Part shown: positions 44,036 through 53,019 of the stretch, in pieces
Layout of the letters: every line of letters starts with the position of its first letter
How positions within the stretch are numbered: position 1 is the first letter of the stretch
DNA from: JAUNSR01 sp036655355
Lineage (GTDB): Bacteria; Bacteroidota; Bacteroidia; Bacteroidales; JAUNSR01
DNA length: 64,000 nucleotides
Direction: 5' to 3'
Assembly (NCBI GenBank): GCA_036655355.1
Contig: JAVVQG010000017.1
Span: 1 to 64,000 of the forward strand
Position numbers and translations under genes: made by a program
Notes under the pieces: generated by a model
Seen by the model: the letters and a program-made list of their open reading frames with translations, nothing else
Told to the model about the DNA's origin: nothing
Databases searched by the model: none

Positions 44036-45568
44036 ATGGATATCGAAATGAAGATATACAATACCCGGTTATTTACGTTAAGCCTTCTGGTAGGCCTCTT
44101 TGCAGGGGTATTCGGAAGTGCTTTCAGATGGTTATTGGGAAAAACTGCGGTCGTGCGGGAACTTATATTCTTGCACGACCGTTCTTTTTTATTCCACCTG
44201 CTGATCATCCTTGGGATGTGGGGGCTGGCTTTAGCTATTAAAGCGATGGAGAATAAGATTCCGCTCATCTCCGGAAGCGGTATCCCTCAGTCGAAAGGGG
44301 TGATCTTCGGCCGTTATAACTTTAAAAAACCTTGGTTACAGTTTGTAAGTAAATTCACGGGGAGTTTAGGTGCGATCGGAATGGGGTTGTCATTGGGACG
44401 CGAGGGTCCTTCTGTTCAGATAGGCACCTTGGGAGCAACCATCATAAGTAAATATTTCAAAACCACTCCTACCGAGAAACGTTATCTGGAAGCGGCCGGA
44501 GCAGGAGCGGGATTGTCTGCGGCTTTCACCGCCCCCATCGCCTCAACGATATTCCTGATCGAAGATACGTTGGGATGGGTTTCCTTGCGCGTGAGTCTGC
44601 CGGCTCTGATTGCATGTATCTGTGCCGGATATTGTGCACAGATCATCATTCCGGAAAATATATACCAATCCGTACCTACTATCTTTCCGGAAATGGACAT
44701 CGGAGGGTTATTCCTCCTACTCGTCGGTTTCGCCATATTGGGAACTTTAGGGGGTAAGCTCTTCAACTTATCTCTTTTCCATTGCAAGAAATGGTATAAG
44801 GATATCCGGATTCCAACTGCATTTAAATTGTTGGTAGTGGTCCTTATCACCTACATAGCCGGCATGCTGATTCTAGACCTGACATCCGGAGGTGAAACGG
44901 AGTTGATCAAGCAGGCGATTACAAACGATGGAAACGTGTGGTGGCTTTTCGCAATGATACTCATCAAAATTGCATTCACTGCTATCAGCTACTCCACCGG
45001 ATTATGCGGTAGTTTGTTGCTTCCGCTGATTGTGATGGGTGGATTGTTGGGAAAAGGATATGCTCTGTTGCTGATACAAATGGGACTTGTGGCACCCGAA
45101 ACAACGGGATTTTTTACCATTATCGGAATGTCGATTTTCTTCATCTCCGTAGTTCGGGCTCCCATCAGCGGACTGATGCTTGTTCTTGAAATGACAAATC
45201 AGTTCCATGTTTTCTACCCGATGATCATTACCGGAACTCTCACATTTCTTTTCGGGCAATATCTGAACATTACTCCGGTTTATCACAAACTATACAATTT
45301 AATGGTAAACGAAGATCAAAAAATGTTCGGCGAGTACATCTGTTCTGATTTTAAAGTCAGCAATGATTCAGTGATGATCGGTAAACGCATTGGAGAAATC
45401 AAATTACCTGACAACAGCAGAATCGAAAAGATTACCCGTGGCGATTTCGTTATCGCCCCCCTTCCGGACGACGAAGTGATCCACAAAGGCGACCTCGCTA
45501 CCGTAAGGCTAAAATCTGAGGATTATGAACGGTTGTTCAAGGTGTTCCGGACATTAAGCGATGAATGA
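44036..45568 (+). CDS. ClC-family chloride transporter with TrkA-C domain
   Basis: A 510-residue ClC protein with canonical motifs: GSGIP (80-84), GREGP (121-125), IEDTLG near 183 and GSLLLP in the C-terminal half. The last 70 residues form a TrkA-C (RCK-C) regulatory domain instead of CBS. It differs from the ClC gene upstream in every selectivity motif, so the two are not duplicates in function. A terminator-like hairpin with a T-run lies inside its 5' part (44148-44190). Last gene of the plus-strand run. Confidence 0.92.
   Translation: MDIEMKIYNTRLFTLSLLVGLFAGVFGSAFRWLLGKTAVVRELIFLHDRSFLFHLLIILGMWGLALAIKAMENKIPLISGSGIPQSKGVIFGRYNFKKPWLQFVSKFTGSLGAIGMGLSLGREGPSVQIGTLGATIISKYFKTTPTEKRYLEAAGAGAGLSAAFTAPIASTIFLIEDTLGWVSLRVSLPALIACICAGYCAQIIIPENIYQSVPTIFPEMDIGGLFLLLVGFAILGTLGGKLFNLSLFHCKKWYKDIRIPTAFKLLVVVLITYIAGMLILDLTSGGETELIKQAITNDGNVWWLFAMILIKIAFTAISYSTGLCGSLLLPLIVMGGLLGKGYALLLIQMGLVAPETTGFFTIIGMSIFFISVVRAPISGLMLVLEMTNQFHVFYPMIITGTLTFLFGQYLNITPVYHKLYNLMVNEDQKMFGEYICSDFKVSNDSVMIGKRIGEIKLPDNSRIEKITRGDFVIAPLPDDEVIHKGDLATVRLKSEDYERLFKVFRTLSDE
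44148..44190 (+). terminator. Terminator-like hairpin inside the second ClC gene
   Basis: CGGTCGTGC (44148-44156) pairs perfectly with GCACGACCG (44173-44181), and GGGAA/TTCTT pairing (with G-U) lengthens the stem to 14 bp around a 6-base loop; TTCTTTTTT follows at once. It falls at codons 38-52 of the gene, in a region that is plainly coding. Confidence 0.6.
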
Positions 45569-45586
45569 TTTCTTAAATAAAAACCG

Positions 45587-45621
45587 AACGGCGCATTAAG
45601 TTTTGAACTCAATGCGCCGTT
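45587..45621. terminator. Terminator between convergent ClC and recQ
   Basis: AACGGCGCATT (45587-45597) pairs with AATGCGCCGTT (45611-45621), with partial pairing inside. The flanks are A- and T-rich, so it can act on both strands. Confidence 0.85.
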
Positions 45622-45624
45622 TAT

Positions 45625-47751
45625 CTATTTTTTCAGGACTGCTAATGCAAGTCTGATTTTACCATATTCTATTGCTCCGTTCAGATTCTCAAAAAGAGGC
45701 TTGAGTTCTTCTGTTCCACCCAATTTGGCTTTAGCGGTTTGAACGCTACGCAATTCATAATCCTGAATCAGATCACTCCAATTAGTTATCTTATCCTCCG
45801 TAATCAACTGGGCCAAATGCGAATACACGGTAGGACGTTGCATGGAACGAGCTGCAACGATTTCCTCCACACTCATTCCGCTTTGATGCATGATAAGGGT
45901 TTGTTGCATCGAATCGCCTTTTTGTCTTTTTACTTTCAGCTCTTTTCGGATCAGTTCCACGAAATCTTTTCCGTATTTTTTCGCTTTATGCTCACCTACA
46001 CCACTAACAGAAGAGAAGGCATGAACGGAAGTTGGTTTTTGAGCCACCAATTCCGAAAGCACTTTATCTGTGAAAATGATATAAGCAGGAACATCTTCCT
46101 CCACGGAAATCTTCTTACGCAACATGCGCAACGATTCGAACAAACGATCTTCCTCTGTAAGAAGCGTCTCTTCCGGCATCGCATAACTGACTCTTTTACG
46201 ACTACCTTTCGGCTGAGCGGCTTCTTCGCGAACTTCATGTAGATCGATCTGACATTCTCCTTTGAGCACCTTCCATCCGAGTTCGGTCACTTTGAGTACG
46301 TTCCCCTGATTATAAGCCATATCAAAACAGCCCAATTGGAGTAATTGCAACAAATAGCCATTCCAAGCACCATGTGACAAATCAGCTCCTGCCCCGAAGG
46401 TTTTTATCTTATCGAACCCTTTTTCGGTAATCTCGAAACGCTTCGAACCGCGCAGGATATCAATCAACAGGTTTATACCGGCTTTCTCTTCCGTACGAAC
46501 AATGGCACTCAGTGCCTTTTGGGCAATCACTGTACCGTCAAAACGAACCGGTGGATTTTTACAGACATCGCAGTTTCCGCAATCGGCTTCCGTCGTCTCA
46601 CCGAAATAACTCAGCAAAATACGACGACGACAGATATCTGCCTCAGCGTATTGCTGCATCCGGTTGAGTTTTTCAAGGTTGATATCGCTTTGTCCACTCT
46701 CTGACGCAAACTTAGAAAGCATCACCAGATCTCCCAATGAATAGAAAAGCAATGTATCGCCTGGCATTCCGTCTCTCCCGGCCCTACCGATCTCCTGATA
46801 ATAACATTCGATACTTTTGGGCATATTATAATGGATTACCCAGCGCACATTTGATTTATCAATCCCCATTCCAAATGCAATAGTGGCACAAATCACCTCT
46901 ACTCGGTCATTCAGAAAATCAGACTGGGCCTCTTCGCGTTGCTGGGGAGTAAGTCCCGCATGGTATACCGCACTATTAATGCCGTATTCACGCAATTCTT
47001 TAGCCACCATTTCAGCATTATTGCGACTGAGACAATAAACGATACCGCTCTGTCTGGGATGTCGGTCTATAAAATCCACGATTGCGAAAAGCTTCTGTTT
47101 CTTGTTAAGGCCCTTACTCACTTTAAGACTTAGGTTGGGGCGATCGAAAGAGGATACAAAAACGCGTGGTGAATGCAGGTTGAGCTGTTTCAGGATATCC
47201 TCACGCGTAATCTTATCGGCCGTGGCTGTAAGTGCCATGATCGGGATGTGGGGAAAGAACGTTTTGATTTTCGAAAGCTCGGTGTACATCGGGCGAAAAT
47301 CATGTCCCCATTGTGAGATACAATGGGCCTCGTCAATCGCAAACATGGAGATATCCATACGTTTGAGTAAGTAATCGATCTCTCCCAACATCCGTTCCGG
47401 AGAGATGTAGAGAAGTTTCAACTTCCCATAGATGCATTGGTTCTTGATGATCTCGATTTCCGCCTCACTCTGCATACTTGACAGTGCGGCAGCCGGGATC
47501 CCGTTCGCCCGCAACGCATCTACCTGATCCTTCATCAGAGCCAGAAGGGGAGAAACCACAACGACGGTTCCTTTCTTTGCCAGGGCCGGTATCTGGTAAC
47601 AGACCGATTTACCTCCCCCCGTAGGCATCAGCACCAAGGAGTCGTTGCCGTTTAATGCATGATTTACAATCTCTTCCTGTTGGGAACGGAACGAGTCATA
47701 TCCATAATATTTTTTTAATAATTCGCCGGGGCTCAGGTTATGTTCTGTCAT
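45625..47751 (-). CDS. recQ: ATP-dependent DNA helicase RecQ
   Basis: A 708-residue 3'-5' helicase. The motor domains show Walker A MPTGGGKSVCYQ near 42, the DEAH box with aromatic-rich loop (AIDEAHCISQWGHDFRP) and HRxGRxGR-type motif EIGRAGRDGMPGD. A zinc-binding cysteine set (CRRRILLSYF ... CGNCDVC) precedes a winged helix, then an HRDC domain (about 530-605), then an extra helical/HTH domain of about 80 residues. It follows ugd on the minus strand by 47 bases. Confidence 0.96.
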   Translation of the reverse strand: MTEHNLSPGELLKKYYGYDSFRSQQEEIVNHALNGNDSLVLMPTGGGKSVCYQIPALAKKGTVVVVSPLLALMKDQVDALRANGIPAAALSSMQSEAEIEIIKNQCIYGKLKLLYISPERMLGEIDYLLKRMDISMFAIDEAHCISQWGHDFRPMYTELSKIKTFFPHIPIMALTATADKITREDILKQLNLHSPRVFVSSFDRPNLSLKVSKGLNKKQKLFAIVDFIDRHPRQSGIVYCLSRNNAEMVAKELREYGINSAVYHAGLTPQQREEAQSDFLNDRVEVICATIAFGMGIDKSNVRWVIHYNMPKSIECYYQEIGRAGRDGMPGDTLLFYSLGDLVMLSKFASESGQSDINLEKLNRMQQYAEADICRRRILLSYFGETTEADCGNCDVCKNPPVRFDGTVIAQKALSAIVRTEEKAGINLLIDILRGSKRFEITEKGFDKIKTFGAGADLSHGAWNGYLLQLLQLGCFDMAYNQGNVLKVTELGWKVLKGECQIDLHEVREEAAQPKGSRKRVSYAMPEETLLTEEDRLFESLRMLRKKISVEEDVPAYIIFTDKVLSELVAQKPTSVHAFSSVSGVGEHKAKKYGKDFVELIRKELKVKRQKGDSMQQTLIMHQSGMSVEEIVAARSMQRPTVYSHLAQLITEDKITNWSDLIQDYELRSVQTAKAKLGGTEELKPLFENLNGAIEYGKIRLALAVLKK

Positions 47752-47798
47752 CTGAATTTAGTCATCTCCCTTTGCCACCATTGAGCGGCATCAAGCAG

Positions 47799-49115
47799 TT
47801 ATCGTCCTATTGAGTAATATTTAAATCCTTGCTCTTGCATATCATGCGGATCGTAAATATTACGTCCGTCAATTACAAGTAGTTCTTTCATTAGTTTTTT
47901 CACGACGCTCCAAGAGGGCAGTCGGAACTCTTTCCACTCCGTCACGAGCAGCAATGCATCGGCATTAAGCACCGCATCATAAGGTTCTGCAACCAATTCG
48001 ATGCGATCCGTTCCGATTCGTATCTTCACCTCTTCCATCGCAACGGGATCATACGCTTTTACATTCGCACCTGCTTCCAATAATTTTTCGATGAGAACCA
48101 ACGAGGTTGCTTCACGTATATCGTCTGTTTCAGGTTTAAAAGATAATCCCCACAACGCAATGGTACGTCCGTTGATATCACCGTTATAATGATCCATCAG
48201 TTTATTGAAAAGCACTTCTTTCTGCAAAGAGTTTACCTCTTCTACTGCTTCAAGTACTCGCATTTGATATCCTTTTTCATGCGCGGTACTGATCAGCGCT
48301 TTTACATCTTTCGGGAAACAAGAACCGCCATATCCGCATCCGGGATAAAGAAATTTATTACCGATACGGGTGTCTGAACCGATCCCTGCTCTTACCTGAT
48401 TTACATCTGCGCCTACAAGTTCACACAGATTAGCGATATCATTCATAAAGCTGATACGGGTTGCCAACATTGCATTGGCCGCATATTTCGTCATCTCTGC
48501 CGAGGGAATATCCATGAATATCACACGGAAATTATTCATCATAAAAGGCTTATACAATCTTGTTAGCAAAGATTTCGCCTTTTCTGATTCCACCCCCACT
48601 ACAACACGGTCCGGACTCATAAAATCTTTGATAGCCGCCCCTTCTTTTAGAAATTCCGGATTTGAGGCCACATCGAATTCAATGGAAACTCCTCTTTGAG
48701 CCTGTTCCTCAAGAATAGCCTCTTTCACTAAGCGCGCAGTTCCTACCGGAACGGTACTTTTGGTAACCAAAAGAATATATCGATTCATGTTGCGCCCAAT
48801 GCTACGTGCCACCTCTAACACATACTGAAGATCAGCACTCCCATCTTTGTCGGGAGGAGTTCCTACAGCACTGAAAACGATATCCACTTCATCAAGAATA
48901 GAAACAAGATCTGTCGTGAAGCTCAATCGTCCGGCATTCACATTACGAAGAACCATATCTTCAAGTCCCGGTTCATAAATAGGGATAACCCCTTTCTGAA
49001 GTTTGGTTATCTTTTCTTTGTTCGTGTCTACGCAAATCACGTTCATGCCCATTTCGGCAAAACAGGTACCACTGACCAAACCTACATAACCGGTTCCAAC
49101 TATCGCTGTTTTCAT
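47799..49115 (-). CDS. ugd: UDP-glucose 6-dehydrogenase
   Basis: A 438-residue enzyme that makes UDP-glucuronate with 2 NAD+. The N-terminal NAD site is AIVGTGYVGLVSGTCFAEMG and the catalytic cysteine lies in GCGYGGSCFPKD near 260. The start is set at MKTAIVGTG (49115) rather than 4 codons earlier. UDP-glucuronate would feed capsule or exopolysaccharide chains made by the neighbouring locus. Confidence 0.95.
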   Translation of the reverse strand: MKTAIVGTGYVGLVSGTCFAEMGMNVICVDTNKEKITKLQKGVIPIYEPGLEDMVLRNVNAGRLSFTTDLVSILDEVDIVFSAVGTPPDKDGSADLQYVLEVARSIGRNMNRYILLVTKSTVPVGTARLVKEAILEEQAQRGVSIEFDVASNPEFLKEGAAIKDFMSPDRVVVGVESEKAKSLLTRLYKPFMMNNFRVIFMDIPSAEMTKYAANAMLATRISFMNDIANLCELVGADVNQVRAGIGSDTRIGNKFLYPGCGYGGSCFPKDVKALISTAHEKGYQMRVLEAVEEVNSLQKEVLFNKLMDHYNGDINGRTIALWGLSFKPETDDIREATSLVLIEKLLEAGANVKAYDPVAMEEVKIRIGTDRIELVAEPYDAVLNADALLLVTEWKEFRLPSWSVVKKLMKELLVIDGRNIYDPHDMQEQGFKYYSIGR

Positions 49116-49222
49116 ACGAAAAATCATTTTATGATTAAGATGGCGGAGAATTTACATCGGGCGTTCATCGCAACGTAAATAAAAGGCTCCATATCTATTT
49201 TAAGTCTTATGCTAAAGAAAAA

Positions 49223-49257
49223 CAGGGAAGGAATGTCTGACAGACACTCCTTCCCTG
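49223..49257 (-). terminator. Terminator after the capsule priming transferase
   Basis: CAGGGAAGGA (49223-49232) pairs with TCCTTCCCTG (49248-49257), and TGTCTG-type palindromic bases pair inside. On the minus strand TTTTTCTTT follows. Confidence 0.85.
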
Positions 49258-49318
49258 CAAATATAGCAAATCATCTGAATATTATTTCTGAAAAGAAAAC
49301 TCATCCGGAAGTTATCTT

Positions 49319-50716
49319 TTAAAATGCATGATCATCCGGCTTAAACACCTGAACGCTTGTCTGGGCGATTATTTTCATATCCAACCAGAAGCTCCAGTTC
49401 TCAAGATACCATAAATCATATTCAACGCGTTTCTCCATCTGCCATTCTTCGCGGGTTTCTCCACGATAACCGTTTACCTGCGCCCAGCCCGTTAGGCCCG
49501 GTTTTACGTAATGTCGAACCATGTATTTGTCGATCAATCGGGAGTAGTCGTGTGTATGTTTCAACATATGTGGCCGAGGACCCACTACAGACATCTCGCC
49601 TTTTAATATATTAATGAATTGAGGAAGCTCGTCGAGGTTGGTTCGACGAAGAAAATCACCAATCACAGTTTTTCGCGGATCATCTTTCGTTGCCTGAAGG
49701 GTATCGGCAGCATCATTTACATGCATGCTTCGGAATTTATAGCACCAGAAATCTTTGCCCCCCCTTCCGGTTCTGAGTTGTTTAAAAAGAACCGGTCCGG
49801 GGGATGATAATTTTACAGCAACAGCAATCGGTAGATACCAAAGCGGCGCAATGAGCAACACCATTAATGCGAATAGAATATCGAAACTCCGCTTTATGAA
49901 TCGGGCTAATAAATCATTTAACGGTTCTTTCCGGGGTATCATGACTGGAACGGTCCCCAACAATTCGAGTTTCATCGTCCTCGATATTTCGGTATCGAAA
50001 CAGGGTACGATATAAAAACGAATCATATTATTCTCACAGTAATTCATTAATTGAGCGATGCGGGGATTCTCATTTGCCATCAAGCCACAATAAAGCTCAT
50101 CAACCTGATTGACATGCATATAGGATAACATCGAGTCTAGATCTCCTAGATAAGGTTTAAGGCGAGTGCCTCTCTTCCAACTTTTATCAAAATACCCTAA
50201 AACACGATAACCGTATGCATCCTGTGCCGTCAGTTCCGTATAAAGATCTTCGATATTCTTACCGCTTCCCACCAGAGCCACATTCTTGAAATTGTATCCA
50301 GATTTCCGATACCTCTTTAACATGAACCAAACGAAGAACCACCAACAGAAAAGTGTGCAAAAGAATACCAAATAGAAAATTGCCACGAACGTTCGAGACA
50401 GGTCAACGAACTTCATCAGCAACATCAGTGAAAGAAAAACAAAGAAATGAGAAAGGGTGATCCTTGCAGCATTCGCGAGGAGACGATGTGAGAAAAGTAT
50501 ACGTTGTTCATGGAACTTCTGGTAATAAAAAAATATCGTGGGAATATAGGCTACGTTTACCCAAAGAATAAGAGCGGGTTTGTTACTCCACACCTCCTCG
50601 TTCAGCATATCTCGAAAAAGATAAAGAGCTGTGATAAAAAGTGAGTTCAGCAAAACAAACTCACCTCCTACCGTGATAAAATTTATAAGATAGCCATACC
50701 CTTTTCTCTGTTCCAT
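49319..50716 (-). CDS. Undecaprenyl-phosphate glucose phosphotransferase (WcaJ type)
   Basis: A 465-residue membrane protein, the priming glycosyltransferase of the capsule locus. It has N-terminal membrane segments, a Rossmann-like middle domain (NVALVGSGKNIEDLYTEL) and a C-terminal sugar transferase domain (IKRSFDILFALMVLLIAPLWYLP, KQLRTGRGGKDFWCYKFRSM, VGPRPHM, KPGLTGWAQVNGYRG). Start at 50716 (MEQRKGYGYLINFITVGG) gives the usual N-terminus. A minus-strand TATTTTTG at 50813-50806 may be its -7 element. Confidence 0.92.
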   Translation of the reverse strand: MEQRKGYGYLINFITVGGEFVLLNSLFITALYLFRDMLNEEVWSNKPALILWVNVAYIPTIFFYYQKFHEQRILFSHRLLANAARITLSHFFVFLSLMLLMKFVDLSRTFVAIFYLVFFCTLFCWWFFVWFMLKRYRKSGYNFKNVALVGSGKNIEDLYTELTAQDAYGYRVLGYFDKSWKRGTRLKPYLGDLDSMLSYMHVNQVDELYCGLMANENPRIAQLMNYCENNMIRFYIVPCFDTEISRTMKLELLGTVPVMIPRKEPLNDLLARFIKRSFDILFALMVLLIAPLWYLPIAVAVKLSSPGPVLFKQLRTGRGGKDFWCYKFRSMHVNDAADTLQATKDDPRKTVIGDFLRRTNLDELPQFINILKGEMSVVGPRPHMLKHTHDYSRLIDKYMVRHYVKPGLTGWAQVNGYRGETREEWQMEKRVEYDLWYLENWSFWLDMKIIAQTSVQVFKPDDHAF

Positions 50717-50805
50717 GTTCACCTTGATTAAACAGCTGTAGGAAACCAATCGGATTGGTTCCTGATAGTAAAACGAAAAACTAGATCGCTTATTATTCTA
50801 TCGCA

Positions 50806-50845
50806 CAAAAATATAATTAATTAAAAGAAAAAATAGATAGTTTTG
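50806..50845. promoter_or_regulatory. Back-to-back -7 elements between priming transferase and Wzi
   Basis: TATTTTTG on the minus strand (50813-50806) and TAGTTTTG on the plus strand (50838-50845) fit the -7 consensus for the two divergent genes. Neither has a good TTG partner. Confidence 0.4.
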
Positions 50846-50949
50846 TGAGTGCTTACGCCCCGAGGAGATATATAAACGCGCATTTATGAATAATTTACAA
50901 TGGATCCTCGGAAAGATCAACTTTTTATCAGGCATTATAATAAACACGG

Positions 50950-52434
50950 ATGAAATCACATTTTAAATCGCTCCTCTTTATTCTTTTCATATTTACTGTA
51001 TCTGAACAGAGTGTCGGACAAATTCCGCTGGTTCTGCGTAGTTCTTCTGAAGTAATTTTTGGAACGGGGGAATTCGCACCTTATTATTTGGTAAGTAATC
51101 GCCATGGCGTTCCTTCTTTAAATCCAAACAACGGCTATTTACGGGCTGAATTACAGAAACCGGTTCGTTATGACCGTAAATTCGATTATGGATTCGGTGT
51201 TGACGCGCTTGCATCTTACAATAACACTTCTGTATTCAGGTTACAGCAATTGTATGGGGAGGTTAGATACAGGGGAATTAATCTTATGTTTGGTAGTAAA
51301 GAATATGGAGGGGTATTTAAAAATGAACAGCTGAGTTCGGGAGGAATGGTATGGTCCGGTAATGCGCGGCCTATTCCGCAAATTCGGCTGAGTATACCGA
51401 ACTTTATAACCGTACCTTTCACCAGCGGATGGGTACAGATAAAAGGAGACGTTGCTTACGGGAAATTTTTAGGGGACGATTGGTTACGGGAACAGTATGA
51501 TTACCAGAGCTGGTTCATTACTACGGATGTGTGGTATCATACAAAATCACTCTTCTTCAGAAGCAAGGAGGAGAAGAGATTTATCTTAACATTAGGTCTG
51601 GAAGCGAGCGCGCAGTTCGGAGGTAATCACAGATCATGGAGCAATCAGTCACTGACAAACGAGATAATTCAACGGGTTCGTTTCAAAGATTTTCTAAACA
51701 TCCTGATTCCGGGTAAAGGGGATGAGACAAGTGCAGCTGGCGATCAGGCCTATATGTACGGAAATCACCTGGGGGCATGGCATGGCGTGGGAGAGTATAA
51801 ATTCAGAAATGAGTCGGTATTGAAAGGATATTTTGAATGGTTCTTTGAGATGGGTTCCGGCATTGGTAAATTAAATGGCTGGGACGGTTTGTGGGGATTA
51901 GAATACAATACGAATCGAAAGAGCATCTGCTCTTCCGTCGTATTGGAATATCTCCAGACAACGAATCAAAGCGGTCCGATTCACTGGGCACCGGGAGACT
52001 TTCCCGGAACCTCACTCACACCGGAAGCTACGGGAAGTGACAATTATTACAACAATTATTTCTATAACGGTTGGGCTCATTATGGGCAAGGCAACGGAAA
52101 TCCACTTCTAAAATCGCCCATATACAATAAAGATGGTTACCTTAGTTTTACAGATAATCGTATAAAGGCTGTACATCTGGGAGGAAAAGGATATTTGAGT
52201 CACTGCCTTGAATACAAACTTTTGGTTTCTTATCGCAAGAGTTGGGGGACGCCGTTGATACCTTCAATCCCAATAACTTATGACATATCCGGATTAATCC
52301 ATTTGAGCTACACGTCGGAATATATTAAAAATTGGACTATTACGACTCAACTTGGCATTGATAAAGGAAATCTATTTGGAAACAACATAGGAGGAGCACT
52401 TTTATTAAAAAAGGAATTCTTCATTAAACAATAA
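50950..52434 (+). CDS. Capsule assembly Wzi family protein
   Basis: A 494-residue outer-membrane beta-barrel with a signal peptide at about 1-23 (ending VGQ). The family pattern is clear in GTGEFAPYYLVSNRHGVPSL, PQIRLSIPNFITVPFTSGWVQIKGDVAYGKFLGD and the barrel strands up to the C-terminus. Wzi proteins help attach or assemble capsule at the cell surface. It is transcribed opposite to the priming transferase and to the glycosyltransferase operon. Confidence 0.9.
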   Translation: MKSHFKSLLFILFIFTVSEQSVGQIPLVLRSSSEVIFGTGEFAPYYLVSNRHGVPSLNPNNGYLRAELQKPVRYDRKFDYGFGVDALASYNNTSVFRLQQLYGEVRYRGINLMFGSKEYGGVFKNEQLSSGGMVWSGNARPIPQIRLSIPNFITVPFTSGWVQIKGDVAYGKFLGDDWLREQYDYQSWFITTDVWYHTKSLFFRSKEEKRFILTLGLEASAQFGGNHRSWSNQSLTNEIIQRVRFKDFLNILIPGKGDETSAAGDQAYMYGNHLGAWHGVGEYKFRNESVLKGYFEWFFEMGSGIGKLNGWDGLWGLEYNTNRKSICSSVVLEYLQTTNQSGPIHWAPGDFPGTSLTPEATGSDNYYNNYFYNGWAHYGQGNGNPLLKSPIYNKDGYLSFTDNRIKAVHLGGKGYLSHCLEYKLLVSYRKSWGTPLIPSIPITYDISGLIHLSYTSEYIKNWTITTQLGIDKGNLFGNNIGGALLLKKEFFIKQ

Positions 52435-52443
52435 TTCAAAATA

Positions 52444-52631
52444 ATCGTCCTAGCTCATCTAAAGTTGAGTTACCCAACTGAAGGTATATTAATGGCGCAT
52501 TTGACCTTGATGTAAAAATAGAAAATATACAAATGAAATCGCCCTAGCTCCCCTAAAGCTAAATTACCCAACAGAAGGTATAGTAATGGCGCATTTGACC
52601 TTAATGTAAAAATAGAAAATATACAAATGAA
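52444..52631 (+). repeat. Dispersed 94-bp repeat, two tandem copies
   Basis: Copy A 52444-52537 and copy B 52538-52631, each 94 bases, begin ATCGYCCTAGCTC, contain TACCCAAC and GGCGCATTTGACCTT, and end ATACAAATGAA. The end of copy B contains the ATG of the lipoprotein gene at 52627. Similar copies lie at 9506-9600 (minus) and 54155-54212. Confidence 0.9.
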
Positions 52632-53019
52632 ATATCTAATAGTTCTAAGTTTGAGCCTCCTAATCTCAGGTTGTACCCAGAACAATGGTCAGATCGGAGA
52701 CCTTTTTGGTTTGTGGATATTAGCGGAAAAATATCCAACCAACCATACGGAAATAAACAACCAGGATTCCCGACTATTTATCGCCTTCCAAGGAGAAATA
52801 GTCTGTTTAAAGAACATTGTCGCACCTCATAGTTACAAGGAGTGCTTTGGCAAATATAAATTAAGTTGCGATTCTATAACCTTTGAATTTTTAGAGGGTG
52901 ATCTTTCAATTATCAACGATTTTAATTTCAACAAAAAAGAGACATTTGGGATCAACACCTCTAAGAAGAAACTGACTCTTTCTAAAGAACAGTGTTATTG
53001 GAATTTTTCAAAGTATTAA
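52627..53019 (+). CDS. Small putative lipoprotein, lipocalin-like
   Basis: A 130-residue protein. MKYLIVLSLSLLISGC is a lipoprotein signal with the lipid-bearing cysteine at 16. The mature part (GLWILAEKYPTN, RLFIAFQGEIVCLKN, FGKYKLSCDSITFEF, KLTLSKEQCYWNF) alternates strands as in lipocalin-like Bacteroidetes proteins. Its start codon lies within the 94-bp repeat. Its stop overlaps the stop of the convergent glycosyltransferase gene by 4 bases. AT-rich. Function unknown. Confidence 0.75.
   Translation: MKYLIVLSLSLLISGCTQNNGQIGDLFGLWILAEKYPTNHTEINNQDSRLFIAFQGEIVCLKNIVAPHSYKECFGKYKLSCDSITFEFLEGDLSIINDFNFNKKETFGINTSKKKLTLSKEQCYWNFSKY

Noticed and set aside
52470..52685. 71-codon open frame (minus) across the 94-bp repeats
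   Set aside because: Its peptide comes from the repeats themselves and overlaps the start of the lipoprotein gene; there is no independent evidence of translation.
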